A stretch of DNA of 64,000 nt from Ensifer adhaerens (GTDB lineage Bacteria; Pseudomonadota; Alphaproteobacteria; Rhizobiales; Rhizobiaceae), in the NCBI RefSeq assembly GCF_020035535.1, contig NZ_CP083350.1:310001-374000 (forward strand), read 5' to 3'. Below, in pieces: positions 15,926 to 24,001 of the stretch. Numbering within the stretch: position 1 is the first letter of the stretch; every line of letters begins with the position of its first letter. The notes under the pieces are model-generated. The model saw nothing but the letters and a program-made list of their open reading frames with translations. It had not been told where the DNA came from and did no database searches. Position numbers and translations under genes: made by a program.

Positions 15926-17323
15926 TTAAATGTCCCAATCGGAACCCAGCGCGTACGCCTCGATGTGGTCGATCTTCATCTCCGCTCCATCGGCAAAATC
16001 GTCATTCGGCGCTTCGGCCATTCCTCCGACCGCAAGATTGACGAGCATATACATCGGCTCGTGCATATCCGCGGGCGTGTCGGTGCGGGCGATCTCCGTG
16101 TCGTCGAAGTACCAGACGATTTCGTCTTTCGTCCAAAGCACGCCATAGTCGTGAAACCCGTCGGTATCGGCGACCTGCGCCCCGTCTCGGCTCACGGTGT
16201 GCTCACCGCTTTCATTGGAATGGGCGGTGGTGATGACGGTATTCGGGTCCTGCCCGCGCATCTCGACGACGTCGAGTTCGGGCGGCCAGGAGCCGTCGGC
16301 GGGTAGCAGCCAGAAGGCGGGCCAGGCGCCGTGGTCGTCCGGCATGTCGGCCCGCATTTCGAAGTAGCCGTAGGTCTGGGCGAAGGACGAGTAGGTCGTC
16401 AGCATCCCGGACGTGTAATCATAGCCACCGATCTCGGACTGGATTGCTTCCGATGCGCGCTCCGCGGTGATCGTAAGTACGCCGTCCCCGACCGAAAAAG
16501 GATTGGCAGCAGCGGTCGGCTCGTAGCTCGGATTGACATACCACTGCAGTTCGCCGTTTTCAGTGAGCGTCGCCCCCTCTTCCGGCGCCCACCAGTATTT
16601 CGCATCCCAGACACCGCCCGTGTCATCGCGGAGTTGAAGCGTGTCGAAGTCGTCCGAGAAAGTCTGCGTGAAGGCCGACCGGTCCAGGCTCAACTGGAAC
16701 TGGCTTTCCTGCAATTGCTCGGTCGCCGTATCGGCGAGCACCAGGCTTTCGCCATCAGCGAGGCCAAGGCGGAGATCGTCGCCCTCCTGAACGGAGTTGG
16801 CCAGAACCTGGTCGAACGACGTGATGCCATAACCGTCGAGGCGAACAGTGTCGTTGGAGCTGAAATCGGCAATGACGTCGCTGCCATTGCCGCGCTCGAA
16901 CACGAAAATATCGGCTCCACCGCCGCCAATCAGCACGTCATTGCCTGCGCCTCCGTCGATGGTTTGGCTGCCGGAACCGCCGGTGATGATGTTGTCGGCA
17001 CCGTTGCCGAATGCATGTCGACCATCGCCGGTGACGGTCAGGTTCTCGAAATTCTCCGGCAAGGTGTAGCTCATCCACGTATCGATCGTGTCTACACCTT
17101 CGCCGGGCGCCTCTTCGGCCCGGTTCGTCGATGAATAAAGGTAGTAGATATCGTCGCCCGTGCCGCCGACCATCGTTACGTCGACGGAACTGTCGCCCCA
17201 GATGGAATCGTTACCGGCGGTGCCGTAGAGGGTCGGTCCGGATCCGGTCGCGGAAAACCATGCCGTCGAGCTTCCGCTGTAATAGAGCGGTTGTCCTAGG
17301 GCGTTCATGGCAGTTCTGCTCAT
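15926..17323 (-). CDS. exsH: ExsH-type secreted endo-1,3-1,4-beta-glycanase (GH16) with calcium-binding repeats
   Basis: A 465-residue protein with an N-terminal half of RTX-like repeats (GTAGNDSIWGD, GGAGNDVLIGGGGADIFVF) and a C-terminal GH16 domain with the catalytic motif ELDVVEMRG, in which the two glutamates act as nucleophile and acid/base. No Sec signal peptide is seen, as expected for type I secretion by PrsDE. The 465-residue length, the start MSRTAMNALGQPLYYSGSS and the domain order match ExsH of Sinorhizobium meliloti as I recall it, which cleaves succinoglycan to low-molecular-weight forms. The start at 17323 has AGGAGA seven bases upstream. No exo or prs genes are visible nearby. 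Confidence 0.9.
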   Translation of the reverse strand: MSRTAMNALGQPLYYSGSSTAWFSATGSGPTLYGTAGNDSIWGDSSVDVTMVGGTGDDIYYLYSSTNRAEEAPGEGVDTIDTWMSYTLPENFENLTVTGDGRHAFGNGADNIITGGSGSQTIDGGAGNDVLIGGGGADIFVFERGNGSDVIADFSSNDTVRLDGYGITSFDQVLANSVQEGDDLRLGLADGESLVLADTATEQLQESQFQLSLDRSAFTQTFSDDFDTLQLRDDTGGVWDAKYWWAPEEGATLTENGELQWYVNPSYEPTAAANPFSVGDGVLTITAERASEAIQSEIGGYDYTSGMLTTYSSFAQTYGYFEMRADMPDDHGAWPAFWLLPADGSWPPELDVVEMRGQDPNTVITTAHSNESGEHTVSRDGAQVADTDGFHDYGVLWTKDEIVWYFDDTEIARTDTPADMHEPMYMLVNLAVGGMAEAPNDDFADGAEMKIDHIEAYALGSDWDI

Positions 17324-17424
17324 CGAGAAGTCTCCTGCTGGATTGTGCCCCTTCCCGGTGAGCACCCCTAGCATCTCCGACTGTGGCCTGTCGCCCACAC
17401 CTCCAACTCTTTTGCCCGCGGACA

Positions 17425-18483
17425 TCAACGCATCAGTGCGCCGAACAATCGGAAGGCAGCGGATGCGCCCGCGACGACGGTGAGCACGCGAACGACGTGG
17501 TGCAGCACCACAAACGGCACTTCCACGTTGAGCGAAAGGGCAATGAGGCTCATCTCAGCGACGCCACCGGGCGAATAGGCGAGCACATAGGCGATGAGCC
17601 GGTCCCCGCCCATGAACGACAACAGCCCGGCAAACATCAGCGTCGATAGGAGCATCAGCACCGTGGCGCCGGCGGAAAGCACCATTGCCCGCACTACCAT
17701 GCGCGGTGACGCGTTGGCGAAGCGGCATCCGATCGTCGCGCCAATGACGACCTGTGCCGCAGCAAGGGCAATGGCCGGCAGCTCGAAATCGGTCACGCCG
17801 GCCAGATGAAGCACAGCGCTCGCAAGCATCGGCCCGACCAGAAACCGCGCCGGCAATCGCAGGACGGTACCAAGCGCAACGCCGCCGATCACCGCGCCGG
17901 CAAACCACAGCACATCCGCTACCGACACTGCGGTTTCGCCGGCGGACACGACGCCCGTTCTGTCGATCGCGACGCCCGTAAACGTCTGGATCAGAAACGG
18001 CAGCGTCAATACGACCAGGAAAATTCGGGCGGCATGGATGAGCGCGATCATCCGCTCGTCGCCGCCCTTTTCCGCGCCGAGCGTTATCATTTCGACGAGA
18101 CCGCCAGGCATCGCGGAGAAGTAGGCGGTAACGGGATCCAGCTTGGCGAGGTACCGGAAATAGGCAAAGGCCAAGGTGCCGGTGATGGCGATGAAGGCAA
18201 TCAGGCCGCTGAGCGATACGATCCAGGCCGAGAAATGTCCGAATGTTTCCGGCGAAAAGGAGGTGCCGAGCATCGCACCGATCACCGCCGTCATCGGTGG
18301 GCGCGCGTGTTTCGGCAGGGAGACGGGAACGCCTGCAAAGGCGCAGACGGCCGTGGCCAGCATGGCCCCCAACAGCCATGCAAGCGGCATATGCGCCAGC
18401 CACATCAAGAACCCGCCGAACGCACCGATGCAGAGCGTCAGCGCAAACCGGCCGCCCGCCTTGCGAAGTCCGTCGCGGCTCAC
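17425..18483 (-). CDS. AbrB-family integral membrane protein
   Basis: A 352-residue membrane protein of the AbrB/ammonia-monooxygenase-like family (not the AbrB DNA-binding regulator), with two repeats of about five helices. Diagnostic stretches are MPLAWLLGAMLATAV, SAMPGGLVEMITLGAEKGGD and its second copy YSPGGVAEMSLIALSLNVEV. Members are thought to be transporters or regulators of membrane processes, with no fixed substrate. The GTG start at 18483 (VSRDGLRKAGG) overlaps the stop of the ABM-domain gene in GTGA; a longer reading would run into that gene. It is the last gene of an operon led by the aldehyde dehydrogenase. Confidence 0.78.
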   Translation of the reverse strand: MSRDGLRKAGGRFALTLCIGAFGGFLMWLAHMPLAWLLGAMLATAVCAFAGVPVSLPKHARPPMTAVIGAMLGTSFSPETFGHFSAWIVSLSGLIAFIAITGTLAFAYFRYLAKLDPVTAYFSAMPGGLVEMITLGAEKGGDERMIALIHAARIFLVVLTLPFLIQTFTGVAIDRTGVVSAGETAVSVADVLWFAGAVIGGVALGTVLRLPARFLVGPMLASAVLHLAGVTDFELPAIALAAAQVVIGATIGCRFANASPRMVVRAMVLSAGATVLMLLSTLMFAGLLSFMGGDRLIAYVLAYSPGGVAEMSLIALSLNVEVPFVVLHHVVRVLTVVAGASAAFRLFGALMR

Positions 18484-18779
18484 CGAGCGCTCATGACCTG
18501 GCGCGTGTGCGTTACGACGGGCGCCGCCGCGAAGCAGGGACCGACGATCTCGCGCCAGGTCTGAAAATCGGCAGAGCCTCGAAACCCTTCCATGTGATCT
18601 TCGACCGTTTCCCAATCGACGACGAGGCGATAGACCTGCGGCGTCTCGATGACACGGTGGAGGGAAACCCCGTGACATCCCCTGGCACGGAGGAACAGCG
18701 GAACAGCCTTCTCGACGCCTCGCTCGAAATCACCCTCCAGCCCCGGCTTGATGGTCAATTCTGCAACTTCCTGGATCAT
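18480..18779 (-). CDS. Antibiotic biosynthesis monooxygenase (ABM) domain protein
   Basis: A 99-residue single-domain protein of the dimeric alpha+beta barrel superfamily, with the pattern EVAELTIKPGLEGDFERGVE, RVIETPQVYRLVVDWETVED and a final strand VVTHTRQV. ABM proteins include quinone-forming monooxygenases and haem-degrading enzymes, but many only bind or remove reactive products. Its start overlaps the cupin gene stop (ATGA) and its stop overlaps the AbrB gene start (GTGA), so it is translationally coupled on both sides. The actual substrate is unknown. Confidence 0.75.
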   Translation of the reverse strand: MIQEVAELTIKPGLEGDFERGVEKAVPLFLRARGCHGVSLHRVIETPQVYRLVVDWETVEDHMEGFRGSADFQTWREIVGPCFAAAPVVTHTRQVMSAR

Positions 18780-19201
18780 ACCGACGCCCCCGGCTTGTGG
18801 CCATGCTCGGCGTCAATCGTGTGCTCCTCGCCGGTCGCGATCATCGTCCGGGTGGCATCGATCGATGCATAGACCCAAAAGATCCGCATGGGCTCCGTCT
18901 CCGACGCATTGATGAAGCGGTGCGGAACGTTCGCCGGAATCCAGGTCGTGTCATTGGGCCCGAGGGGATAGCGCACGCCATCGATCTCGGCGATCGCCTG
19001 ACCATCGAGGATCATCACGCTTTCCTCGCAATTGTGCTTGTGAAGGCCGATCGCAGCACCTGGATCGAACGCGGTGATGCCGTTGATCATGCTCGCTGAG
19101 CCGCATTTGCGCGTGACCAGCGGCGTGGTGCGTGCGCCGTTGCCACGGTCGTTGGTCTTCAATTCCCTTGGCCGCAGGATGGCCGGCATCACCTTGCTCA
19201 T
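18776..19201 (-). CDS. Cupin-domain protein
   Basis: A 141-residue single cupin. Motif 1 carries the metal ligands in GLHKHNCEESVMILDG (two His, Glu) and motif 2 is PANVPHRFINAS. The surrounding beta strands fit a small dioxygenase or sugar-isomerase-like cupin. The start at 19201 (MSKVMPAILRPRE) overlaps the aldehyde dehydrogenase stop in ATGA, and the stop overlaps the ABM gene. The metal ligands look intact, so it may be an enzyme and not only a binding domain. No substrate can be named. Confidence 0.75.
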   Translation of the reverse strand: MSKVMPAILRPRELKTNDRGNGARTTPLVTRKCGSASMINGITAFDPGAAIGLHKHNCEESVMILDGQAIAEIDGVRYPLGPNDTTWIPANVPHRFINASETEPMRIFWVYASIDATRTMIATGEEHTIDAEHGHKPGASV

Positions 19202-20610
19202 CGTGCTCCTCCCTGTGCGGTCGCCGGCGTCTGGGTGGGGCCAATCCACACGGTCTTGATGTTGACGAATTCGCGGATGCCGTAGACCCCGAGTTCGCGC
19301 CCGTAGCCGGAGCGCTTGATGCCGCCGAAGGGGTAGCGAGGATCGGAAGCGACCATACCGTTGATGAAGACGGCGCCGGCTTCGATCTCACGCGCAAGCG
19401 ATCGGGCGCGTGCAAGATCCCTGGTCCAGAGCGCGGCACCCAGGCCGAACTCCGTCTGGTTGGCGAGCGCCACCGCCTCCCTGGCATCCTTCACGCGGAT
19501 GATCGCCGCAACCGGCCCGAAGGTCTCCTCGCAAAAGGCAGCCATGTCGGGGCGAACGTTGTCGAGGACCGTCGGCGGATAATAGAACCCGTCGCCTTCG
19601 AGCGGCGTGCCGCCGGCCCTCAGCGTCGCGCCGGCCGAAAGGCTACGCTCGACCTGTTTGTGCAGGCCAGTCATCAAGTTCTCCCTGGCCATGGGGCCGA
19701 TATTCGTTTCCCGCTCCATCGGGTCGCCGATCTTCAGCTTCGCCACTTCTTGCAGGAAGAGGTCAACGAACCGCTCTGCGATGGTTTCTTCGACGATGAA
19801 GCGCTTGGCATTGACACAGGATTGGCCGACATTGACGTAGCGCGCCTTGACCGCGATATTCGCCGCCTGTTCGATATCGGCGTCGGCGAGCACGATGAAC
19901 GGATCCGAGCCGCCGAGCTCAAGCACCTGCTTCTTCAACGCCTTGCCGGCCTGCGCGGCGACAATCGCCCCCACCTCCGTCGATCCCGTCAGCGTGACGG
20001 CCGCGATCCGATCGTCGGCGATGATGCCGGCAACCTTCGACGGCTCGATCAGCAGCGTGGCGAAGAGACCTTCAGGGCAGCCGGCTTCCCGCATCACCTC
20101 TTCGATCGCGAGCGCACATTCAGGGACATTGTTGGCGTGCTTCAAGATTGCGCCATTGCCTGCTGCAAAGGCAGGAGCGGCAAAGCGGAAGAACTGCCAG
20201 AACGGATAGTTCCACGGCATGATCGCCAAGACGACACCGAGCGGATCGAAAGCGATTACGCTTTCAGCCGCGTTCGACGCCACCGGTTCATCCGCAAGGT
20301 ACTTCGGCGCATTCTCGGCATAGAAATCGCAGTTGTAGGCGCACTTCTCCACCTCGGCCTCAGCCTCTGTGATCGGCTTGCCCATCTCGCGGGTTATCAT
20401 GGCGGCATAACGGTGTTTTCCGGCCCGCAGCACTCGCGCCATGGCGGAAAGAAGCGTGCAGCGCTCAGCAACTGGTACTCTTCGCCAGGCGGCCTGTGCC
20501 TTCGCTGCCGCGCGCAACGCCTGGTCGACATAGGCATCGCCGTGAAGGTCGTAGCGCGCAAGCTCGCGGCCGTCGGCCGGATTGGTGGAAACGATCATGC
20601 TCTTCTCCAA
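19198..20610 (-). CDS. NAD(P)-dependent aldehyde dehydrogenase, succinate-semialdehyde dehydrogenase-like
   Basis: A 470-residue aldehyde dehydrogenase with PWNYPFWQFFRFAAPA, TLTGSTEVG, the catalytic base in LELGGSDPF and the nucleophile in VGQSCVNAKRF. The LELGGSDPF and YPFGGIKRSGYGREL patterns are those of the YneI/Sad-type succinate-semialdehyde dehydrogenase group. It opens an operon with a cupin, an ABM protein and an AbrB-family protein, each overlapping the next by four bases. The IS110 element begins close upstream, so the native promoter region may be altered. The start could also be the second Met at 20598. Confidence 0.82.
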   Translation of the reverse strand: MEKSMIVSTNPADGRELARYDLHGDAYVDQALRAAAKAQAAWRRVPVAERCTLLSAMARVLRAGKHRYAAMITREMGKPITEAEAEVEKCAYNCDFYAENAPKYLADEPVASNAAESVIAFDPLGVVLAIMPWNYPFWQFFRFAAPAFAAGNGAILKHANNVPECALAIEEVMREAGCPEGLFATLLIEPSKVAGIIADDRIAAVTLTGSTEVGAIVAAQAGKALKKQVLELGGSDPFIVLADADIEQAANIAVKARYVNVGQSCVNAKRFIVEETIAERFVDLFLQEVAKLKIGDPMERETNIGPMARENLMTGLHKQVERSLSAGATLRAGGTPLEGDGFYYPPTVLDNVRPDMAAFCEETFGPVAAIIRVKDAREAVALANQTEFGLGAALWTRDLARARSLAREIEAGAVFINGMVASDPRYPFGGIKRSGYGRELGVYGIREFVNIKTVWIGPTQTPATAQGGAR

Positions 20611-20716
20611 TGAAAGAATGCAAGGGGCAAAACGCCTTGAACTGGCGGCTTTTCCTTGGGTGCGGTTCAGTTTTGACCGGCGTTTTTGCCGATCGGCTAA
20701 AGATGCTCCTTCCGCT

Positions 20717-20788
20717 GGACGGTTGTTTCCGTCCTTCGGTTCTTGAACCAGTCTCCAATGCGTGACCTGATGCCTTGGCTTCGGTCAC
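20717..20788 (-). other. Structured non-coding region downstream of the IS110 transposase, candidate guide-RNA end
   Basis: Three inverted repeats follow one another: GGACGG/CCGTCC with a 6-base loop (20717-20734), GGTTC/GAACC (20738-20749) and GTGACC/GGTCAC with a 15-base loop (20762-20788). They lie 78-149 bases past the transposase stop on its strand. IS1111-subgroup elements of the IS110 family carry a guide (seek/bridge) RNA in the non-coding end downstream of the transposase. Whether this region is inside the element is not proven, as I could not fix the element ends. Confidence 0.35.
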
Positions 20789-20865
20789 AGAGTGGCGTTC
20801 GGCTCCCGGTTTCCCATTCTCCTGAAAGAGCGCAGCCCAGTCCTGCCGGGCTCGCTAGACGAACA

Positions 20866-21930
20866 TCAGGACAACCGGGATATCGTCGACGCGCTTTCCA
20901 TGGGGGTGCCGCGCGGCTCATAGGCGCGCTGGTCACGCAGGATCTGGAAGGCGATCGTCAAAAGCTTGCGCGCAATCGCCACGCGCGCCTTGTTGGTTCC
21001 TCTGATCTTCAGGTGCTCGTAGTGGGCGCGCAGCTCAGGATCACTGGCGACGGCCGGCGTTACCGCCTCGACAAAGGCCCAGCGCAGCCACTTGTTGCCC
21101 TGCTTGATGATCTTGCCGTGGAAGGTCTTGCCGCCAGACGAATAGGTCGACGGCACCAGTCCCGCATAGGCGGCCAGCTTCTTCGGGTTGCGAAAGCGGG
21201 ATATATCGTCGATCTCCGCCTCGATCAGCCGGGCGAAGAATTCGCCGATGCCGGGGATCGTCTTCAACAGCTTGACGTTGGCATTGGCCTTGGTCAGTGC
21301 CCGGATCGTTGTCTCCGACTGCTTGATCCGCCCATCGATGTCGCCGATGAAGGCGAGGCCACGGTCGATCTGGACGCGGTCGATCGCGGAGAGCTCAATC
21401 TGCGCCAGCTGGATGCGGCCGGCCTTGCCAAACAGGTCGCCGAGCTTTTTGAACTGGGCCGTCTGCTCCGGATAACGATCAAACACCGTGACGATGCGGT
21501 TCTTCGTCATTGTGCGCAGCCGCACGTAAAACATCCGCTCGCGCAGCGCGACACGCAACGCGCGGGCCTTGTCGCTCGGTGCCCAAGCCTCCGGCACCAG
21601 ATCGGCGCGCAGCAGATGCGCCAGCACCGTCGCGTCGATCTTGTCGGTCTTGATCTTGGCGTCGGCGATCGCCTTGACCTTCAACGGATGGGCGAGAACG
21701 ACATCATCACAAATGTCGTCGAGCCAGTCGTACATCACCATCCAGTTGCGGGTTGCCTCGACAACCGCATGGCTGTTCTCGCGGTAGCGCTCGAGAAAGC
21801 TGTCCAGCGACTGGCGGTCGTTCTTCACCCGGCCGGATCTGAGCGTCTTACCGCTGCTGTCCTGCACCACCAGGTGGCTATAGGATTTGTGGTAGTCGAC
21901 CCCGATATGGTAATCATAGGACGCAGTCAT
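20866..21930 (-). CDS. IS110-family transposase
   Basis: A 354-residue IS110-family transposase. The N-terminal RuvC-like DEDD domain shows HIGVDYHKSYSHLVV and VVEATRNWM, with DKIDA further on; the C-terminal Transposase_20 domain shows KTIPGIGEFFARLIEAEI and the catalytic-serine region YAGLVPSTYSSGGKTFHG. Length and both domains look complete. The start at 21930 (MTASYDYHIGVD) is chosen because the fold begins there; the longer frame adds unconserved sequence. The gene separates the aldehyde dehydrogenase operon from the otn operon. The short upstream flank has nested hairpins (21931-21992) and the downstream flank several more. Confidence 0.92.
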   Translation of the reverse strand: MTASYDYHIGVDYHKSYSHLVVQDSSGKTLRSGRVKNDRQSLDSFLERYRENSHAVVEATRNWMVMYDWLDDICDDVVLAHPLKVKAIADAKIKTDKIDATVLAHLLRADLVPEAWAPSDKARALRVALRERMFYVRLRTMTKNRIVTVFDRYPEQTAQFKKLGDLFGKAGRIQLAQIELSAIDRVQIDRGLAFIGDIDGRIKQSETTIRALTKANANVKLLKTIPGIGEFFARLIEAEIDDISRFRNPKKLAAYAGLVPSTYSSGGKTFHGKIIKQGNKWLRWAFVEAVTPAVASDPELRAHYEHLKIRGTNKARVAIARKLLTIAFQILRDQRAYEPRGTPMESASTISRLS

Positions 21931-21992
21931 GCTTCCAACTCCCGTGTTGAGATCTGCAAAACCCCAACAGGATAAGCCGAAAGGCTGGAAGC
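21931..21992 (-). other. Hairpin-forming leader upstream of the IS110 transposase
   Basis: GCTTCCA (21931-21937) pairs with TGGAAGC (21986-21992), and inside it AGCC (21975-21978) pairs with GGCT (21983-21986) around a 4-base loop. In the IS110 subgroup the guide RNA comes from the end upstream of the transposase, but only 107 bases lie between this start and the otnI stop, so this flank is short for that role. Confidence 0.3.
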
Positions 21993-22037
21993 GTGACTGT
22001 CCCTCGATCATCATCGCCATCTCAATGATCCGTTCTC

Positions 22038-22865
22038 TCAGCGGGCGTGGCCTCTTTCATGCCACCTCCTGATTTCTGATCTCGCCCGCCAGGCGGCAAG
22101 AAATGTCAAACTCTCGACTGTGTTCGCCGAGGGTGTGAACTCGAAGCCGATGGCACCCTGAAAGCTCTGCGCTTCAAGTGCGGAAAGGACTGGCTCGAAA
22201 TCGATCGTCCCGGTCCCCGGCTCCTGTCGGCCCGGATGGTCGGCGATGTGGATGTGTCCGATCCGATAGGCATTTTCCGCGATCCACTGAGCCGGATCGA
22301 TGCCGGTCGCACGCGCATGGAAGGTGTCAAACAGCAGCGAGAGATTGCCGGGACCGAAGACATCCTGCACGCGGCACGCCTGCTCCAGTGTGGAGAGCGC
22401 GTAGCCCGGCACCGACCGCTCACTGATCGCCTCGATCAGGACCTTCGCCGGCGTGCCGGCCGTTCGCTGGACGGCAAAATGCAGGTTTTCGAGGTAGACA
22501 CTGCCGGCGTCTGCATCGCTTCCTTGAGGTGGAACGCCGGCCATCGGGTGCACGTAGGGCGCATCGACAGCGAGCGCGAATTCAAGGGCGCTGTCGAAGG
22601 TTGCGCGAAACTCGGACTGCCGGCCCGGCAGCGCGGCGAGACCTTTTTCGCCCATTGCCAGGTCGCCGAATGCGCAGGAGAGCTGCGCAAAGCGGAGACG
22701 ATGTTTCTTTAAAAGGCCGCGGATGACCGCGGGTTCGAACGTCTCCAGATAAGGGTGTTCTACTGCATCAAAACCCACAGCAGCAGCCGCTTCGAAGCGT
22801 TCCTCGAAGGGTAGCTCCTTGAAGAGATAGCCGGTGTGGGCCGAGAAAATGGGCTGCGCGGTCAC
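22038..22865 (-). CDS. otnI: OtnI-like 2-oxo-tetronate isomerase (hydroxypyruvate isomerase family)
   Basis: A 275-residue TIM-barrel protein of the xylose isomerase-like/hydroxypyruvate isomerase family. It starts FSAHTGYLFKELPFEERFEAA and carries the metal and catalytic acids in VLIEAISERSVPGY and AIGFEFTPSANTVESL, plus HIHIADHPGRQEPGTG. OtnI interconverts 2-oxo- and 3-oxo-tetronate so that OtnK can phosphorylate the product. It is the last gene of the leftward operon and ends about 100 bases before the IS110 transposase start. Linkage to otnK and otnC supports the name; hydroxypyruvate isomerase is the alternative. Confidence 0.78.
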   Translation of the reverse strand: MTAQPIFSAHTGYLFKELPFEERFEAAAAVGFDAVEHPYLETFEPAVIRGLLKKHRLRFAQLSCAFGDLAMGEKGLAALPGRQSEFRATFDSALEFALAVDAPYVHPMAGVPPQGSDADAGSVYLENLHFAVQRTAGTPAKVLIEAISERSVPGYALSTLEQACRVQDVFGPGNLSLLFDTFHARATGIDPAQWIAENAYRIGHIHIADHPGRQEPGTGTIDFEPVLSALEAQSFQGAIGFEFTPSANTVESLTFLAAWRARSEIRRWHERGHAR

Positions 22866-22877
22866 CGCACTATCCCC

Positions 22878-23366
22878 TCAGCGAAGATCGCGCGCGCTGA
22901 CGAGCACGCCGTCCGCATCCGCATAGAGGTAGGCGCCCGGCGCGAACGTGACGCCGCCAAATTGAACGGGCATGCCCGTCTTGCCGGGACCGTCCTTCGC
23001 GGACTTCTTTGGTGTCACCGAAAGACAGAAAACGCCCACGTCCATCTCGGCGATCTCAGCACTGTCGCGCACGGCGCCGTTGATCACGATGCCGGCCCAG
23101 CCATTGTCGCGAAGGATCATCGCGATCTGGTCGCCGAGCAACGCGACGCGGCTCGAGGCGCCACCATCGACAACTATGACCTTGCCCTCGCCCGGCATCT
23201 GCAGTTCGGCCTTCAACAGAGCATTGTCCTCGAAGCATTTGACGGTCGCGATCGGACCGCTGAAGGACTTCGTCTTCCCGAGTTTCAGAAAGGGAAGATC
23301 GCAGAAGTGCACTTCCTCCCCATGCGCATCGACGAGATCAGCCGTTTTCATCGGTGTTTCCTTCAA
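22878..23366 (-). CDS. RraA/HMG-aldolase family protein
   Basis: A 162-residue protein of the RraA fold, which includes 4-hydroxy-4-methyl-2-oxoglutarate/4-carboxy-4-hydroxy-2-oxoadipate aldolases as well as RNase E inhibitors. The family pattern VVDGGASSRVALLGDQIA and the catalytic GIVINGAVRDSAEI loop (Arg-Asp metal and substrate site) are present. The intact active site and the place between otnC and otnI suggest a metabolic aldolase or decarboxylase and not an RNA regulator. The gene overlaps otnC by four bases. The second in-frame Met (MKTADLVDAHGEE) is a possible start. Confidence 0.78.
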   Translation of the reverse strand: MKETPMKTADLVDAHGEEVHFCDLPFLKLGKTKSFSGPIATVKCFEDNALLKAELQMPGEGKVIVVDGGASSRVALLGDQIAMILRDNGWAGIVINGAVRDSAEIAEMDVGVFCLSVTPKKSAKDGPGKTGMPVQFGGVTFAPGAYLYADADGVLVSARDLR

Positions 23367-24001
23367 TAGCCGCCAAAGACGGCCTTCAATTCCGTGACGT
23401 TTTCAGGGGAAAGCATGCGTTTCGGCGCATCGCGCAACAGCACCAGCAGCTTGGCAGTTTCCTCTAGCTCCTCGGCTGCGTAGACCGCCGATGCAATCTC
23501 CTTGCCGGTGACGACGGGGCCATGATTGGCAAGCAGAACGGCGGCATAGCGACCACCGAGTTCCCTGATCATGTCGCCCATTCGTTCGTCGCCCGGCTTG
23601 ACGTAGGGGAGCAGCTTCACTTGCCCCACGCGCATGACAACGTAAGGGGTGAGCGGCGGAATGCAGTCGTCCGGATCAATGTCGGCAAGACAGGAGAGAG
23701 CCGTGGCGAAGGTCGAATGAAGGTGGACCACCGCGCCCGTCTGCGGCCGTGTTTCGTAGAACGCGCGGTGCAGGAACACTTCCTTCGAGGGCTTGTCGCC
23801 GGATATGTGGTTGCCCTCGCGGTCGAGCTTCGAGATGCGTGCCGGATCGAGAAAGCCGAGGCACGAATTGGTCGGGGTCATCAGGATCCCGTCCTCGACT
23901 GCAGCACTGATGTTGCCGGCGGAGCCGACCGAGAAGCCACGGTCGAACAACGACTTCGAAAGCCGGGCGATCTCCTCACGTATCCTGTTCTCAGCACTCA
24001 T
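23363..24001 (-). CDS. otnC: OtnC-like 3-oxo-tetronate 4-phosphate decarboxylase (class II aldolase family)
   Basis: A 212-residue class II aldolase/adducin-family protein. The zinc ligands are seen in VVHLHSTFA and LANHGPVVTG, and a catalytic-type glutamate in SKEVFLHRAFY. The N-terminus SVGSAGNISAAVEDGILMTP is typical for the family. OtnC decarboxylates 3-oxo-tetronate 4-phosphate to dihydroxyacetone phosphate. It overlaps otnK by four bases upstream and the RraA gene by four bases downstream. Fuculose- or ribulose-phosphate aldolase would be the alternative without the otnK neighbour. Confidence 0.85.
   Translation of the reverse strand: MSAENRIREEIARLSKSLFDRGFSVGSAGNISAAVEDGILMTPTNSCLGFLDPARISKLDREGNHISGDKPSKEVFLHRAFYETRPQTGAVVHLHSTFATALSCLADIDPDDCIPPLTPYVVMRVGQVKLLPYVKPGDERMGDMIRELGGRYAAVLLANHGPVVTGKEIASAVYAAEELEETAKLLVLLRDAPKRMLSPENVTELKAVFGGY

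Noticed and set aside
19132-20613. 493-residue + strand frame opposite the aldehyde dehydrogenase
   Set aside because: The minus strand has all aldehyde dehydrogenase motifs; the antisense product is Arg-rich and without recognisable domains.
22878-23366. Reading the RraA-fold gene as a regulator of RNase E
   Set aside because: The catalytic Arg-Asp site is intact and the gene lies within a catabolic operon, so an aldolase-type enzyme is more likely.
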